The translations under genes were made by a program, and so were the position numbers. A DNA stretch of 64,000 bases from Aurantiochytrium sp. KH105. Its lineage: Eukaryota > Sar > Bigyra > Thraustochytrida > Thraustochytriidae. This document shows positions 9,745 through 21,770 of this stretch, piece after piece (positions within the stretch are counted from its first letter, which is position 1; the number at the start of each line of letters is the position of its first letter). The DNA is taken from positions 558,001 through 622,000 of the forward strand of contig BGKB01000013.1 of the NCBI GenBank assembly GCA_003116975.1. The letters run 5' to 3'. The notes below the pieces were generated by a model. The model was not told the origin of the DNA. It ran no database searches and saw only the letters and a list, made by a program, of their open reading frames with translations.

Positions 9745-11014
9745 CTTCGTCTCGTCGCCGCGGGCAGCGAGCGTCCCCGCCGACGAGCAGCACGCAGCCT
9801 CTGTTCCGCTCGAGACTGACTCGGCGCCTCGGGCCCTCCCGCGCGCGCTTCCCCCTCTGCGCGGCCCTCGCGGAGCTCGGCCTCGCGCGCCGTGGCTCGC
9901 GGGCGGCGCTCCGTTGCGCAACTTGCAGCTGGCTGCTCGCAGCGCAGTGCGGTCCGGCGCGCGCAGACGGACAGTCGGGTCCTGGCGATCGGCTCGCTCG
10001 CCGCAGCCGGCCGCGCCCGCCCCCTCCGCCCGCGCGCCTCGCGGTCGGTCCTCGCCGGCTGCCCCGCCCGCCCTCCCGCGCGCACGCGCGCACGCACCGC
10101 CGCGCCGCGCCGCGCCTCGGCTCTGCCCGCGAGGCCTGCCGCGCGGCCGCGCTCGCTCGCGCCGGAGGAGCACACCGGCCACGAGGAGGCAGGCCTACAC
10201 TGGACGAGGACTAGTGCGGGCAGCCGGGCAGCCGCCAGGAGGGGAGGGAGTAGATGCAGAAGGTGGCACGGCCGAGGTGGCGTCGCTTGCGTCGATTCCG
10301 GGAGAGGGGAACGTGGATGGCGTGCGTGGCACCCGCCCGCCTCTCCAGCGTGCCGGCCCGGGGGCGCGGCAGCGGCACGGAGAGAAGGGCCGCGTCGAGG
10401 ACATGCCGCAGCAGACTACGTGTCCAGGCAGGGCGGGTCTTTCGCTTCCACGGTCGCGCGAGCTGCGGGCGGGGGCTTGCTCGCTTGGCTTAGCTTGATT
10501 GGCTTGCTTGGCTTGGCTTGCTTGGCCTGCTTGCTTGCTTAGCTTGATTGGCCTGCTTGCTTGGCTTGGCTTGGCTTGCTTGGCTTGCTCGCTTGGCTTG
10601 CTTGCTTGGCTTGGCTTGGTCGCTTGGCTTGGCTTGCTTTTGGCCTGCCAGCTAGCCCCGCAGCCGCGCCACCGTGGGGCCGCCGTGCGGGGGCCAAGAG
10701 CGTAACGGCTAGCCGGCCCCGGTCGGGTTCGCCGTCGACCGGGAGCGCGGCGGCCACCCACTTTTCCTCTTTTCTTCTTCTTTTCTCCTTCGGCTCCGAG
10801 TCCGGCAAGAGGCCGAGGAGGAGGAGGAGGAGAGAGACCCGCGGCTGCTGTGGCTGGCGGCGAGGGGAGGGCGCAGGCGCGCAGACGCGGAGAGGACGCG
10901 GCAGCGGAGAAGAGCACAGGCGTCGCGACCGAGGAGGAGACCCGAAGACGGCAGCAGCAGCAGCAGCAGCAGCAGCTGCTGCAAGAGCAGGAGCGAGAAC
11001 TCGGGCGGGCAGCG
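9745..11014. other. Divergent promoter region between two genes
   Basis: GC-rich (CGCGC-dense around 10000-10180) with a GCTTG-type repeat at 10475-10640 and a CAG run near 10950-10980. Long frames cross it on both strands but consist of Arg/Ala/Pro or Ala/Leu/Cys-Trp repeats. No RNA gene was found. Confidence 0.5.
10475..10640. repeat. GCTTG/GCTTGG degenerate minisatellite
   Basis: About 165 bases of interspersed GCTTG and GCTTGG units. The phrase TTAGCTTGATTGGC recurs about 50 bases apart (near 10490 and 10540), so there is a higher-order unit of roughly 50 bases. Confidence 0.75.
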
Positions 11015-12241
11015 ATGGCGGATGCCGAGAGCGCCGTGGAGGGCCTCGCGGTGGTGGCCGGGTGCTACGACGGCACCCTGCACGGGTGGCGCGACGAGAA
11101 GCTGGCCTTTGCGTACCAGGCTCAGTATGGGTGCATCAAGGCCATGGCCGTGAGCGACGTGAGCTTGTCCAAGGCCAATGTGCGCGGAAACCGCGTGCTT
11201 CTAGCCATGGGCGGGACCGCGGAGGCTGTCCACACGTACGATCTCGCAGGGCAGCGCGAGCTGGTGCAGCTCGAGGAACACGAGAACACCATCACAGCGC
11301 TCTGCTTCGTCGGCAACTCTTTTCTGCTTAGCGGTGGCGAGGATGGCAAGCTCTGCGTGTGGGACTGCAAGGACTGGGCGCTCATGACCGTGCTCAAGGG
11401 CCACAAACCAGGCCCCGTGACCTCTGTTGCGGCTCACCCAATCGGCAAGGTCGCTCTCAGCACCTCGCGCGACAATTCGCTTCGCATGTGGAACCTCGAA
11501 ACCGCGCGGCCCGCGTCGCGCAACCGCCTCGAAAAGTACAAGACCTTGGACCAGGCCTGCTGGTCGGCCACTGGCGACCAATATGCAGTTGTGGCCGATG
11601 ACCGCGTTGTGCTCGTGTTCCGCATTGAAGACACGAGTGGTCAGCCATACCGCGTGATCGAGCCCGATTGCCGCGTCAACGCGCTGACGTTGGCCACGCC
11701 AGCTGGAGAGGTTGTTCTTGGTCTCGAGGATGGCCGCGTGCTCGTATACACCGCCGAGGCGGAGAGCGCCCCGCTTGAAATGCAATGCGAAAAGCGTGTG
11801 CGCAGCGTGTATGCTGTGCATTGCTCGCGAGATGGCACTGCTCTGGCAAAGCTCGACACAGTTTATGCTGCACTCTCGAATGGTGCCATCGAGATCTGGA
11901 ATGGCCTTGCTTCGCAAAAGCCCGAAAAGTCTGACCAGGAGCTGCGCCTAGGCGCCAGCGCTCACCTTACATGCATGGTCGCCTGCCCGCTTGGAGCTCA
12001 GGCGATCGCAGTAACCTCCGCTTCCAAGGCTGCGAAGAAGGCCAAGAAGCAAAAGCACAAGCAGCAAAAGGTGCACACCGAGACTGCAAAAGAGAGCGAG
12101 GCAAAGCACACAAAAGCAAAGGGCCAGGGTAAGCAGAAGCAAGGAAACGGGGCCAAACGCGCGCGACCTGGTCGGCAGGAAAAGGAGCAGCAGCGGAATT
12201 CGCCAGGCGCATCGAAGCGGCAGCGGTCCAAAAAGCGCTAA
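11015..12241 (+). CDS. WD40 protein, PAK1IP1/Mak11-like ribosome-assembly factor
   Basis: The start at 11015 gives 408 residues, which form a WD40 propeller (about 1-330) and a Lys/Gln-rich tail (about 340-408, AAKKAKKQKHKQQ). The segment around 130-165, with HENTITALCF, SGGEDGKLCVWD, HPIGKVALSTSRDNSLRMWNL, matches the conserved HPSGKLALS..D..LRTWNL pattern of human PAK1IP1 and yeast Mak11. These act in 60S ribosomal-subunit assembly in the nucleolus. The basic tail fits a nucleolar protein. The frame extends 55 codons upstream without an ATG through poly-Gln, so the ATG at 11015 is the likely start. Its divergent partner is unrelated. PAK1IP1 identity is good but not certain, because WD40 proteins are easily confused. 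Confidence 0.8.
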   Translation: MADAESAVEGLAVVAGCYDGTLHGWRDEKLAFAYQAQYGCIKAMAVSDVSLSKANVRGNRVLLAMGGTAEAVHTYDLAGQRELVQLEEHENTITALCFVGNSFLLSGGEDGKLCVWDCKDWALMTVLKGHKPGPVTSVAAHPIGKVALSTSRDNSLRMWNLETARPASRNRLEKYKTLDQACWSATGDQYAVVADDRVVLVFRIEDTSGQPYRVIEPDCRVNALTLATPAGEVVLGLEDGRVLVYTAEAESAPLEMQCEKRVRSVYAVHCSRDGTALAKLDTVYAALSNGAIEIWNGLASQKPEKSDQELRLGASAHLTCMVACPLGAQAIAVTSASKAAKKAKKQKHKQQKVHTETAKESEAKHTKAKGQGKQKQGNGAKRARPGRQEKEQQRNSPGASKRQRSKKR

Positions 12242-12661
12242 ATCGCTTTCCTACATTTTTCATGAAAGAGGAGCAAGAAGCACTTCGTACTCTAAAACCA
12301 TTTGTCAAAAAAGCAACAACACATGATTTTCGTTTCGACCCAACTAAACTTGAAAAGTTCATTACATGATAATCGCTCACTAGGCCTACTACACGTAAAA
12401 GCAGAAGAAGAAGAAGTAGAGAAAAAGGAGATGAGCAAATCTCTTGCGTGCACGCGGGCCCAAAGATCGTTTCAAATATCAATCGAGGAATACGGGGCGG
12501 CGGCGGCGGCGGCAAGGGTTATGTTGGTCACACATTCACAAGAGAAATGATAATCAACAACAAACAAAAGAAAGAAAGTACACATAAATTCGTTTCTGGG
12601 CCGGGGGAAACACAATAGTACTGCGCGCGACCACAGTCACCGCTGTCGCAAAGTAAACCAA
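12242..12661. other. Intergenic region between convergent 3' ends
   Basis: AT-richer 3' flanks with a TAGGCCTA palindrome (12381-12388) and a short GGC run near 12495-12515. No coding frame with support. Confidence 0.5.
12381..12388. other. TAGGCCTA palindrome
   Basis: A perfect 8-base palindrome 140 bases after the stop of the PAK1IP1-like gene and 273 bases past the end of the convergent CTL gene. Confidence 0.4.
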
Positions 12662-14992
12662 TCAGTTAAAGGTAATCGTGGATGCCTGGCGGATGAGCTT
12701 AGGATCCTTGAGCTCATGCTTGGCCATGAAGGCATCGAGGCCAGGCGTGGATCGCGCCTTGTGCGATTCCTTGTACTTGGCCATGCGCTTGTTCTGCAAG
12801 TACGACATGAGAAGACAGTCGACGGTGATGTCGTAAGCGGCGAGCACCTGGGCAGCTGCGAACCAGGCGAGAAACATTGAAGTCGCGATCGGCGTGATAA
12901 AGCTGTACAGCTGCTTCTCACCGCCAAAAGCGTACTCGGGCTGGTCGATCCAGACCCAGCACGTGAGACCAGAGATCATGGTAATGAGAATCTGGCCAAA
13001 GCGCTGAATGAGGTCGCCAAGAAAGGTAACGAGAGCAACTTGGGCCACGTTGGTGACCATTGCTGAGAATGCCATCTTGGTCGAAACGCAGAACGAGCCG
13101 CCAAACATGACCGTATAGATGAAGGCGTGCCGCGATACAAACTCAACACAGCGCTGCACGCAGCGGAGAAAAGCCTGGAGGGCGCAGAAGATGATGCGCA
13201 CCACGCGGTTATCTTGACCGAGCTCCTGCAGCCGACGCTGCACGTAGGCGGCCACGTAGCGGATAAAGGAAACGATGGCGAGGACGAGCGATCCAAAGGC
13301 CACCGTACCGAGATGATAGCGGATCGCCACGTAAAAGGAACGAAGAATGGGGATGCGCGTTTTACCAGCGCCATCCTCGGCAACCTCGCCCGCCCAGAAC
13401 CAACGCAGCACAGCACCAGAGATGGTCAGCGTGTTGATGCCGCTGATAAAGTTGAGGATCCAGAAGAGGCCAAAAATCATGTAGGCCATCACCACGCTCT
13501 TGTAGGAGAAGCTGTCCTGCAGCACGCTCACCTCCACTGCGGTGTCATCCGGGTCGATGGCAAGTGTCGTGTTGAGAAAGACAATCTCGTACTTGCCAGC
13601 CGTGGCCACAAAGGCTGCGCAGGTGGTCCAAGCAGCTGCGGCTGCAAAGGTGATTCCCATGCTGATAAAAGGAACAATGACGATGAAGATGTTTTGCCGG
13701 ATGGCTTTCGACGCCTCCTCAAAGATCTCAATGGCGCGCTTGATGCGGTCAATCATTGTAAAGACGATAAGCAGCAAGAGAACGGAAAAGACGGTCGAGG
13801 CAATGGCCGCGTACTTGAATTCCTCCGTGTACTCGAGGCTTGCCTGGAGCGCATTGGGTAGCTCCTTGGTGGACACGGCGTCGGCAATCAGAGATGCGTT
13901 GACCTGCAAATCGAAAAGCTCCGACTCAGAGATGGCATCCGTAGCGTCCTCAATGAGGGTTCCGGCCTGGCTCGAGATGTTGTCGATGAGGGTTCCGGTG
14001 AGGAGACCAGCCTTGACGTAGCAAAAGAGAGTAAAGATGATGCTCATGATGACGGCGGAGAACACAACGATCCACACCATGAAACCGACGCAGCAAAACA
14101 GCGAGAAGACGTAGAGGAGACCGACGACCACAGAGACGCCGAGACCTGAAATGAGAATGGGCTCGTAGGCCCGGACAAGATCACCCGTGTAGCGCTCGAT
14201 GGAGACAGCGATCGTGTTGAAGCTGTCAAAGAGCACATTAGAGGCGGTCGGCTGTTCGCGGGTGACCTTGGTGACCTCGCGATAGGAGACACAGAGCTCC
14301 TCGACTCCGCCGTAGATATCGGTCACGTTCTTGAACTTGGTGCACTGCGACTCAGGGAGCACCTCGACCTCATATACGTACTGCGGAAGGCAGCGGAAAA
14401 AGATGGGGGTGGTGTCGAAGAGGGTCTCAAAGCACTCGGTGTGAATGAGGGTGTCCAGGCAGTTGGATCCAAAGGGAAAGGTGGCGTACCAGTTCCCAAG
14501 GCACTCATTGATGACGGTATCACGTGAAAATCCAGAAATGTCCATCTGCTCGGCCACGGCGACCTCGGCAGCATCTGTGCAGACGTACTCGCCGGCCAAG
14601 GGGCAGGCGCTCTGGCAGATGCCGTAAAAGTTGAGACTCCCCAGGTCGACATCGCCCTCGAGGTAGCCGGACATGAGGACGTCTTCCTCGACGCGCGGGT
14701 ACACAATGTACTTTTGGTTTTCGTGTCCGTCCCCGCCGCAGAGTTCGCCGTTATGGTTCGATCCGTACACGAGGCGGGCCGGGTCACCTTGCTCGACGCC
14801 GATGATGGTGAGCGCGACCATGCCTGCAATGTAGACAATAAAGAGCAAGAGGCACGGGATGTCGGTGCATCCGCGCTTTTTCACGGGAATGACATCCTCC
14901 TCTTCTTTTGCGGACAGGGGCTTTTCCTCAACGCCGCCGTCGACGGAGACGTCGTCGAGCGCCGCGCTCTCAATGTCTTTTCCCTTGCCCAT
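12662..14992 (-). CDS. Choline transporter-like protein (CTL/SLC44 family)
   Basis: A 776-residue polytopic membrane protein. A short acidic cytosolic N-terminus leads to KKRGCTDIPCLLLFIVYIAGMVAL, the conserved CTL entry helix with the C-D-x-P motif. A large Cys-rich extracellular loop (about residues 75-260) follows, then about nine further hydrophobic segments. The C-terminal half has NFISGINTLTISGAVLRWFWAG and YHLGTVAFGSLVLAIVSFIRY, which match the conserved CTL core ending in helix-rich RVVRIIFCALQAFLRCVQRCVEF. The family moves choline or ethanolamine across plasma or organelle membranes. Length fits CTLs of about 650-750 residues. The ATG at 14992 sits in a MGKGKDIE context. A repeat-rich 2.4 kb region separates it from the next, divergent gene. 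Confidence 0.9.
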   Translation of the reverse strand: MGKGKDIESAALDDVSVDGGVEEKPLSAKEEEDVIPVKKRGCTDIPCLLLFIVYIAGMVALTIIGVEQGDPARLVYGSNHNGELCGGDGHENQKYIVYPRVEEDVLMSGYLEGDVDLGSLNFYGICQSACPLAGEYVCTDAAEVAVAEQMDISGFSRDTVINECLGNWYATFPFGSNCLDTLIHTECFETLFDTTPIFFRCLPQYVYEVEVLPESQCTKFKNVTDIYGGVEELCVSYREVTKVTREQPTASNVLFDSFNTIAVSIERYTGDLVRAYEPILISGLGVSVVVGLLYVFSLFCCVGFMVWIVVFSAVIMSIIFTLFCYVKAGLLTGTLIDNISSQAGTLIEDATDAISESELFDLQVNASLIADAVSTKELPNALQASLEYTEEFKYAAIASTVFSVLLLLIVFTMIDRIKRAIEIFEEASKAIRQNIFIVIVPFISMGITFAAAAAWTTCAAFVATAGKYEIVFLNTTLAIDPDDTAVEVSVLQDSFSYKSVVMAYMIFGLFWILNFISGINTLTISGAVLRWFWAGEVAEDGAGKTRIPILRSFYVAIRYHLGTVAFGSLVLAIVSFIRYVAAYVQRRLQELGQDNRVVRIIFCALQAFLRCVQRCVEFVSRHAFIYTVMFGGSFCVSTKMAFSAMVTNVAQVALVTFLGDLIQRFGQILITMISGLTCWVWIDQPEYAFGGEKQLYSFITPIATSMFLAWFAAAQVLAAYDITVDCLLMSYLQNKRMAKYKESHKARSTPGLDAFMAKHELKDPKLIRQASTITFN

Positions 14993-15039
14993 TCTCGCCT
15001 TCTTCGCTCGCGATGGTCGCCTTACCGAGGTGCGCCTTG

Positions 15040-15073
15040 GTCGGTCGGTCGGTCGGTCGGTCGGTCGGTCGGC
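15040..15073. repeat. (TCGG)n microsatellite
   Basis: Eight near-perfect TCGG units just upstream of the CTL start. Confidence 0.85.
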
Positions 15074-15794
15074 TGATCAGTCTTAGTGTCAGTCAGACGT
15101 GTTGATCTCGCTGCCTTGCCGGCTGCTTGCGCTGGGCGGCGAGCTCCCTTGCCAGGCCAGCCCGCTTGCGGAATTGGGGTTTACTTTACCAGCGCCGGAC
15201 CCGCCTGACGGGGACTGTCTGCCTCCCGTCTGTCTGCCTGATCGCGTGCTCGGAAGGAAGGAAGGAGAAGAGGTTGAAAGGCAAGTAGGAAGACGCGGAT
15301 GCGGCGCCCGTCGAAGGGAGCGGGAATAGGGACCGGTGAAGGAGGTGTGCGCGCGCGCGAGAGAGAGAGAGGGAGAGCCTGCGCACGCGGCGAAGACGCT
15401 TTCGGTACTAGCCCGCTAGCCCACTCTTCTCCTAACTCCGCGCCATGTGTGAGCACAGAGAGCAGAGCAATGAATGTCCAAGCCAGCCTGAGCAACCAAT
15501 GGGAAGTGGACTGCGACAGAGCCCGCGCGCCCGGACTCACTTGCTCACTTACAATTACCTCACTCGTCCTGGGGCGGAAGCGCAAGTCACGCGCCGCCAA
15601 GGGCGGTACTCGATCGGCCGGCCGCCTTCGAGCGAGCGAGTTCAACGCAGAAGCGGCGGCTCCCAGGACAGGTAGGACCACGGCATCGCGGCGGCGCGGC
15701 GCAGCGCAGCGCATGGCTCGCCGACTCGAGGTCTTAGGCCAGCTCGCGCCGCGACCGGAGACGGACGGCGACCCGCCTCCGAGGACCACCGCGC

Positions 15795-15844
15795 GTGTGT
15801 TGTGTTGTGTTGTGTTGTGTCGTGTTGTGTTGTGTTGTGTTGTG
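15795..15844. repeat. (TGTGT)n pentanucleotide repeat
   Basis: About ten units with one internal change (CGTGT). Confidence 0.85.
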
Positions 15845-15961
15845 CTGCGTTGTTTTACTTTGTCCGAAGCTTTACCTTGCATGTTAGGTCAGCCCGCCAG
15901 CCAGTGTGTTTGTTGCGCTGGGATGTCTCTTGCTTGCGCGACCAGCGCGCTGGAAAAGGCA

Positions 15962-15991
15962 CAGAGAGAGAAAGAGAGAGAGAGAGAGAGA
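15962..15991. repeat. (GA)n microsatellite
   Basis: About fourteen dinucleotide units with one interruption. Confidence 0.85.
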
Positions 15992-17435
15992 AGCGAAAGG
16001 ACGCTCTCGCTGGCTGACGCGGCTGCGCGCCGTGCTTGCATCGAAGCGAGCACACATCCAAGTTGTTTGCAGCATCAGCCAACTGCAGCTGCAGCAGCTG
16101 CTGCTGCTGCGTGCCTGGCGGCGGTATAGACGGATGAATGGATGTGTGTGTGGCAGTGGATGGATGAATGGATGGATGGCTGTGGCCATGGTGGATAGCA
16201 TGGCATGCACAGCGCGACATGGGCACCCGCACGTGCTGCGCCTTCCCTCAGGTTTACCACCCTCTCAGGCCGCTTGAAGACAGAAAGAAAAAGAAAAAAG
16301 GGAGTGTGCACTGTGTGTGTCTGTGCATAGCATGTGCCGGCCACAGACAGCGCAAGAGAGAGGTTTTCCCCTTATTATAATGTCAGGCAGGCAGGCCTTG
16401 TTCTAACAGTAAACACGAACTGGACGCGCCGTCTTTCCGGCCAGTATCCTAAAATGATGCTAGCCCAAGACGCTCGCTCAACCATCGCTCGCCTGCCACA
16501 GCACTCGCGAAAAGCACGCGATGAGTGGAAGCAGGAGGAGGAAAACGTAAAAGCTCGCTTTGGAGGCGCCGTCGTCTCGTGCTCGTCGGCAGCGGCCAAC
16601 GAAGCGAAATATTGGGGGACATCCGACTTACGTCTCCACTGTGAGGCCAAAATGTGTGCGAAAGTGCTCGCGTTCTCAAGTAGTAGTCCCCGAGACACGG
16701 TCACCCGAGAACGTCAGGGTGTGTACCCTGCCATCTAATAGGAAGAGAGACGTTGAGTTCGTGGAAAACTTTTTTGACTGAGAGTGACCGCGTCGCCCGC
16801 CACGCGTCCGTGCCAACACCCAGATGCAGGTACAGATGGAAAGAGCAGAAGTAGGGAGAGGAGTGGAACGTTTCGATCGACCCGTCGCTTCACTGTTTTC
16901 CCGCTAAACGCGAACTTCGCTCAGAGACCCAAACGAGAGAGCCATCTAGAGCAGAGCACGACCTCTTGGACTCCAACGGACGTCCGGGGGTTAATCGCTT
17001 ACCAGACTTGTGCTTCATAGATGCGAACAAGCACACAAATAACCCCCGCGGAGGTACGAGGGACAATTCAACGGTTACGAAGCTTGATCGTTGAAGCCTC
17101 TACTTGCTCCCATTAATAAGACATAGAGAGACGCGCGCTTCGGAGGCGTTGAGCCCGACGATATTCGTAAGAAAAACTCTAGGCTTCAGGACTGCAGAGG
17201 TTCAAGAGACCGGTTGAGTGAGCGCGTTTGCATCCCCTCTCACTTTTCATCTATATGAATTTCCATCGTGGACAGGACAAGCACGAGGTCGGCGGACAAA
17301 CCTGCAACCTCAGACGCACGCCTGCAGTCTTTTGCTTGCGAGTTTGCGCAGGATTGCCGTCGCCAACATCCTTCTGGCCGTGCGTACGAGATAAAACAGC
17401 AAACGTCTTCATCCGCTTCGCTTTTTTCAAACAAG

Positions 17436-18218
17436 ATGCAGTACACTGTTCTCCTTGTGGCCGCTCTGGCCTGCCTCGTGGGCTTTGGTGAGGCTGCCTG
17501 CCCGAACGCGTGCTCTGGCCATGGTCGATGCACAAACCATGCGGCATCCTTCTCTGCGGTGACCGACAGCGTTAACTACTACAGGCCTGATCCTTCGGCC
17601 AACGCCCTTGGCTATGACGAGTCAACCCCGAAGAAAGACTCGTGCACTTGCTTCCTTCGCATGGAGGACGGAGTGCAGATTTACGACTACACTGCACCGG
17701 ACTGCTCGCTAAAGACTTGCCCAAGCGGCCCTGCCATTGGTGGCCTCCCCTATGCCGACGGCAACCACAACCAAATCACCGAGTGCTCGGGTGTGGGTAC
17801 CTGCGATCGATCGACGGGCGAGTGCGCATGCCAGACTGGTTTCACGGGTAAGAACTGCGGCCGCCGCACCTGCCCCAACAACTGCAACGACCACGGCAAG
17901 TGCCTTCTGCTCAAGGACATTGTCTCGCAAGTGGCCGCTGCAAACTCTAACTTTGAGTACGACACCAGCACCCTCTCTTACGATGCACCCTTTGATGCCA
18001 CGATTAGTGCCGGATGCTTTTGCGATGAGGGTTTCATGGGACCTGACTGCTCCTTGCACCAGTGCCCGACGGCCACCGATCCCATGGCCGGCTACGGTTC
18101 CGAATCCGGTCGCGAGTGCTCTGGACGCGGAAGCTGCAACTATAACACTGGCGCCTGCACATGCTTCGAGGGGTACTACGGCACCGCCTGCGAGGTCCAG
18201 CGTGTTAACTTTAGCTAA
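17436..18218 (+). CDS. Secreted EGF-like repeat protein
   Basis: The start at 17436 gives 260 residues. Residues 1-20 form a signal peptide (MQYTVLLVAALACLVGFGEA) with likely cleavage before ACPNAC. The rest carries four Cys-rich modules of tenascin/EGF type: CPNACSGHGRC, CSGVGTCDRSTGECACQTGFTG, CPNNCNDHGKC with GCFCDEGFMGPDC, and CSGRGSCNYNTGACTCFEGYYG. There is no transmembrane segment or GPI-like tail, so it is probably secreted, perhaps into the cell-wall or ectoplasmic-net matrix (inference). EGF repeats of this kind mediate protein binding and often bind calcium. The frame is open upstream through non-ATG codons, but the signal peptide fixes the start. Confidence 0.85.
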   Translation: MQYTVLLVAALACLVGFGEAACPNACSGHGRCTNHAASFSAVTDSVNYYRPDPSANALGYDESTPKKDSCTCFLRMEDGVQIYDYTAPDCSLKTCPSGPAIGGLPYADGNHNQITECSGVGTCDRSTGECACQTGFTGKNCGRRTCPNNCNDHGKCLLLKDIVSQVAAANSNFEYDTSTLSYDAPFDATISAGCFCDEGFMGPDCSLHQCPTATDPMAGYGSESGRECSGRGSCNYNTGACTCFEGYYGTACEVQRVNFS

Positions 18219-18659
18219 CTGGAAATCATTTATCCAAACCTCTGTGACGAACTCTTTAGGCGGAAAGCAAAAAACCTTACGACGTACTTGCACATTCTCG
18301 TCCTCTCTCTTTGCGCGACAGCTATTTGCGCGCAGCAAGCGGCAAGGCCGTTCTAATGACATACTCGACGTGAATGTGCGCATGTTTCTCGCTCAGCGAC
18401 CTTTTGTCGAAAGGTAAAAATAAGAAGTGTTCCCCTGTCGGGTGAGATCTTTCGAAGATGCCAAATGTATCCGATCCCGTTTCTGTTTTAGTTGGTCTTT
18501 TTGGACAAGCAATTTTAAGGTGCTGAAACACTTTTCAGATTATAGCATTCGCGCGCCAGAAAGGGTTTTATTCCTCGCTAGTTTGGCTTTCCAACGTAAC
18601 ATATCTGAATTTTGCAAATGACCTAAGGTTATTCTTGGTACCACGCCTTCGAGTATTCC

Positions 18660-18762
<103 letters not shown>

Positions 18763-19134
18763 TCTTTTCTCTTAAGAATAATGGGCTCATACTCGACACC
18801 AGGGAATGTCTTGCGTTAACTTGTTTGGCAAACAAGTTCAAACAAAATCTCTGCTTACGAGCGCAGCAAGAACATTTTCTCCATTTCTTGTCTTTCTCAC
18901 ATCTGGTAGCTTGGTGGCGAGCGAACTTTTGCAACCAAGGATTGTATCAATCTCGCGACACAGCTTTGAGGAGTCCCATCTTCGCAGACAGGCCCGCACG
19001 ACACACGTTCATCCTCCGACAGCATCAGAACCTGCGCAGCTTAAGCAAGTGAGAGAATGAGTTCCTCTATCGTTACGCATAGGTATGTGCATCTGGTCCA
19101 GATTTGATGTGTTTTCGCAGCCAGCAGTTGTCTC

Positions 19135-19404
19135 ATGACTCAAGCTTGGAAAAGTAATGATTGCGTGGAGAGCGTTTCATGCGAGTTATCCAATCGACGG
19201 GACTTCGTATTCGAGAACGGGGCATACTTGATTCAACGCAAGTCAATTGCGATCAAGTCAAGTGAGAACAAGCTTTACGTTCGAGAAGTCTCGCTACCAT
19301 CAGGTCGCATGCTTTGCACTCTCGCTGTAAATGAACGCGACTCTCCTTTGTTTGTGTTCAAGGTGCAGCACACCTATGATAATCTCATCGGCAGTTTGGC
19401 TTAG
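19135..19404 (+). CDS. Small open frame, doubtful
   Basis: An ATG-started frame of 89 codons in an otherwise empty region. The predicted protein is of ordinary composition (FVFENGAYLIQRKS; LYVREVSLPSGRMLC; PLFVFKVQHTYDNL) with no low complexity and no recognised family. Its TAG stop is the first three bases of a TAGGCCTA palindrome, the same arrangement as at the stop of the gene ending at 40165. It could be a small gene or a terminal exon of a spliced one. Base use is less GC-rich than in clear neighbours, which argues against coding. Confidence 0.25.
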   Translation: MTQAWKSNDCVESVSCELSNRRDFVFENGAYLIQRKSIAIKSSENKLYVREVSLPSGRMLCTLAVNERDSPLFVFKVQHTYDNLIGSLA

Positions 19405-19409
19405 GCCTA
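19402..19409. other. TAGGCCTA palindrome
   Basis: Its first three bases are the TAG stop of the small frame ending at 19404. Confidence 0.4.
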
Positions 19410-20081
19410 GGCTGGACACGTTCAAGGATTGCTCGACGCTTCTCCGAGTCACACAACGAGATCTTTTCATTCACGACTCGTAACGCGCCGGCGCCATGCC
19501 TCTCCTTCCTGCTCGGTGTGGCTCCTCTCACCGCGTCATGATTCTCTCCCTCTGGCCATATTTCTAAAAAATCCTCTCCGGGGCGGTTGCACACAGCAGT
19601 CGACGTCCACGCTCGCTCTCTTAGCTCCTCCCCTCCCCATCACGCTCGAGCGCGCCTCTCATCGCAGCCAACGCCCGCCCGTCAACACCAACCACCGAGC
19701 AGTTTCCCCGCCATTCGACCCTCGCCCGCGCTCTCCTCGTGCGCCAACCGTCGCGGCGTCCCGGCAACCGTCGCGCCCCTCCCTGGCGCCGCGCCTGGGC
19801 CCCGCCTCGCCTCCCCGAGGTCCGTGCCGAGCTCGGCGATCACTCCCACGCAGCACAGCCACCCGCGCGGCAGTTGCACGCATTGCACGAGCAGCCTGCC
19901 AGTGCATGCGCAGGGGAGAGGCCCGCACGATCGCGGCGCCACGCCCGGCCGACGAGACGCGTGCTCGGGCCAGGCACTGCGCGTGTAACGGTCGCCACGA
20001 CCGACCTCGGGCCTTGCTTGATATTATTGTGGTTTTCCTGGGCTGGCGGAGAGAGAGGCGCGGCAAATCTGGGCGCTGCGC

Positions 20082-20126
20082 AGCAAAACCGAATCGAGAT
20101 CTTTAGCGGCCGTGCCTGACAACACG
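20082..20126 (+). promoter_or_regulatory. Conserved upstream block of alpha-tubulin gene 1
   Basis: The pattern AGCAAA, CCGAATC, a spacer of 11, then CGGYCGTGCCTRACAACACG recurs upstream of the second tubulin gene at 22375-22418 with nearly the same spacing, while the surrounding DNA has diverged. It is probably a core promoter or transcription-start element. Confidence 0.5.
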
Positions 20127-20159
20127 ACTGCTCTTTCGCAAGAAAGCAACCCCGAGACA

Positions 20160-20310
20160 GTAAGTAAGAGAGGAGGAGACCGCCGCGAGCACGGGCAGAG
20201 CAGCGTAGAGCGGGCGCGCTTCGTCGAGAGGAGAAGAGAAGAGGGGCAGGAAGGATACGACGGCGATGACAAAGAAAGAGGACGGTTCGCTAACTTTGTC
20301 AACGTTGCAG
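20160..20310 (+). other. Probable 5' leader intron of alpha-tubulin gene 1
   Basis: A consensus donor GTAAGT at 20160 is followed 151 bases later by acceptor GTTGCAG ending at 20310. A branch-point-like GCTAAC lies about 17-20 bases before the acceptor. Removal leaves the ATG 30 bases into the second exon. It is visible only as splice signals and needs cDNA to confirm. Confidence 0.5.
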
Positions 20311-20319
20311 CTTCTTTGA

Positions 20320-21702
<1,383 letters not shown>

Positions 21703-21770
21703 ATTTTTCTCACTTGCGAGCTCCTCGTCTACGCCCTCTGGAATCACTCGCGTGAGAATGCGATGCCTTC

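Larger units (their letters stand above)
14993..17435. other. Long divergent intergenic region with simple repeats
   Basis: A 2.4 kb gap between divergent genes. It contains a TCGG run, a TGTGT pentamer run, a GA run, a GCT run near 16085-16110 and GGAT/GATG-rich DNA near 16130-16185. Open frames up to 276 codons cross it but change composition abruptly at each repeat and show no known domain. The last 700 bases before the EGF-type gene are more balanced in composition and may hold its promoter. No tRNA or other RNA gene was recognised. Confidence 0.5.

Noticed and set aside
10195-10917. Minus-strand frame with Lys-Pro-Ser-Gln-Ala repeats
   Set aside because: It is translation of the GCTTG minisatellite, not a protein repeat with any support.
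15299-16129. A 276-codon plus-strand frame in the gap before the EGF-type gene
   Set aside because: Composition changes at each simple repeat (TGTGT, GA, GCT), no domain is visible, and it does not look like protein.
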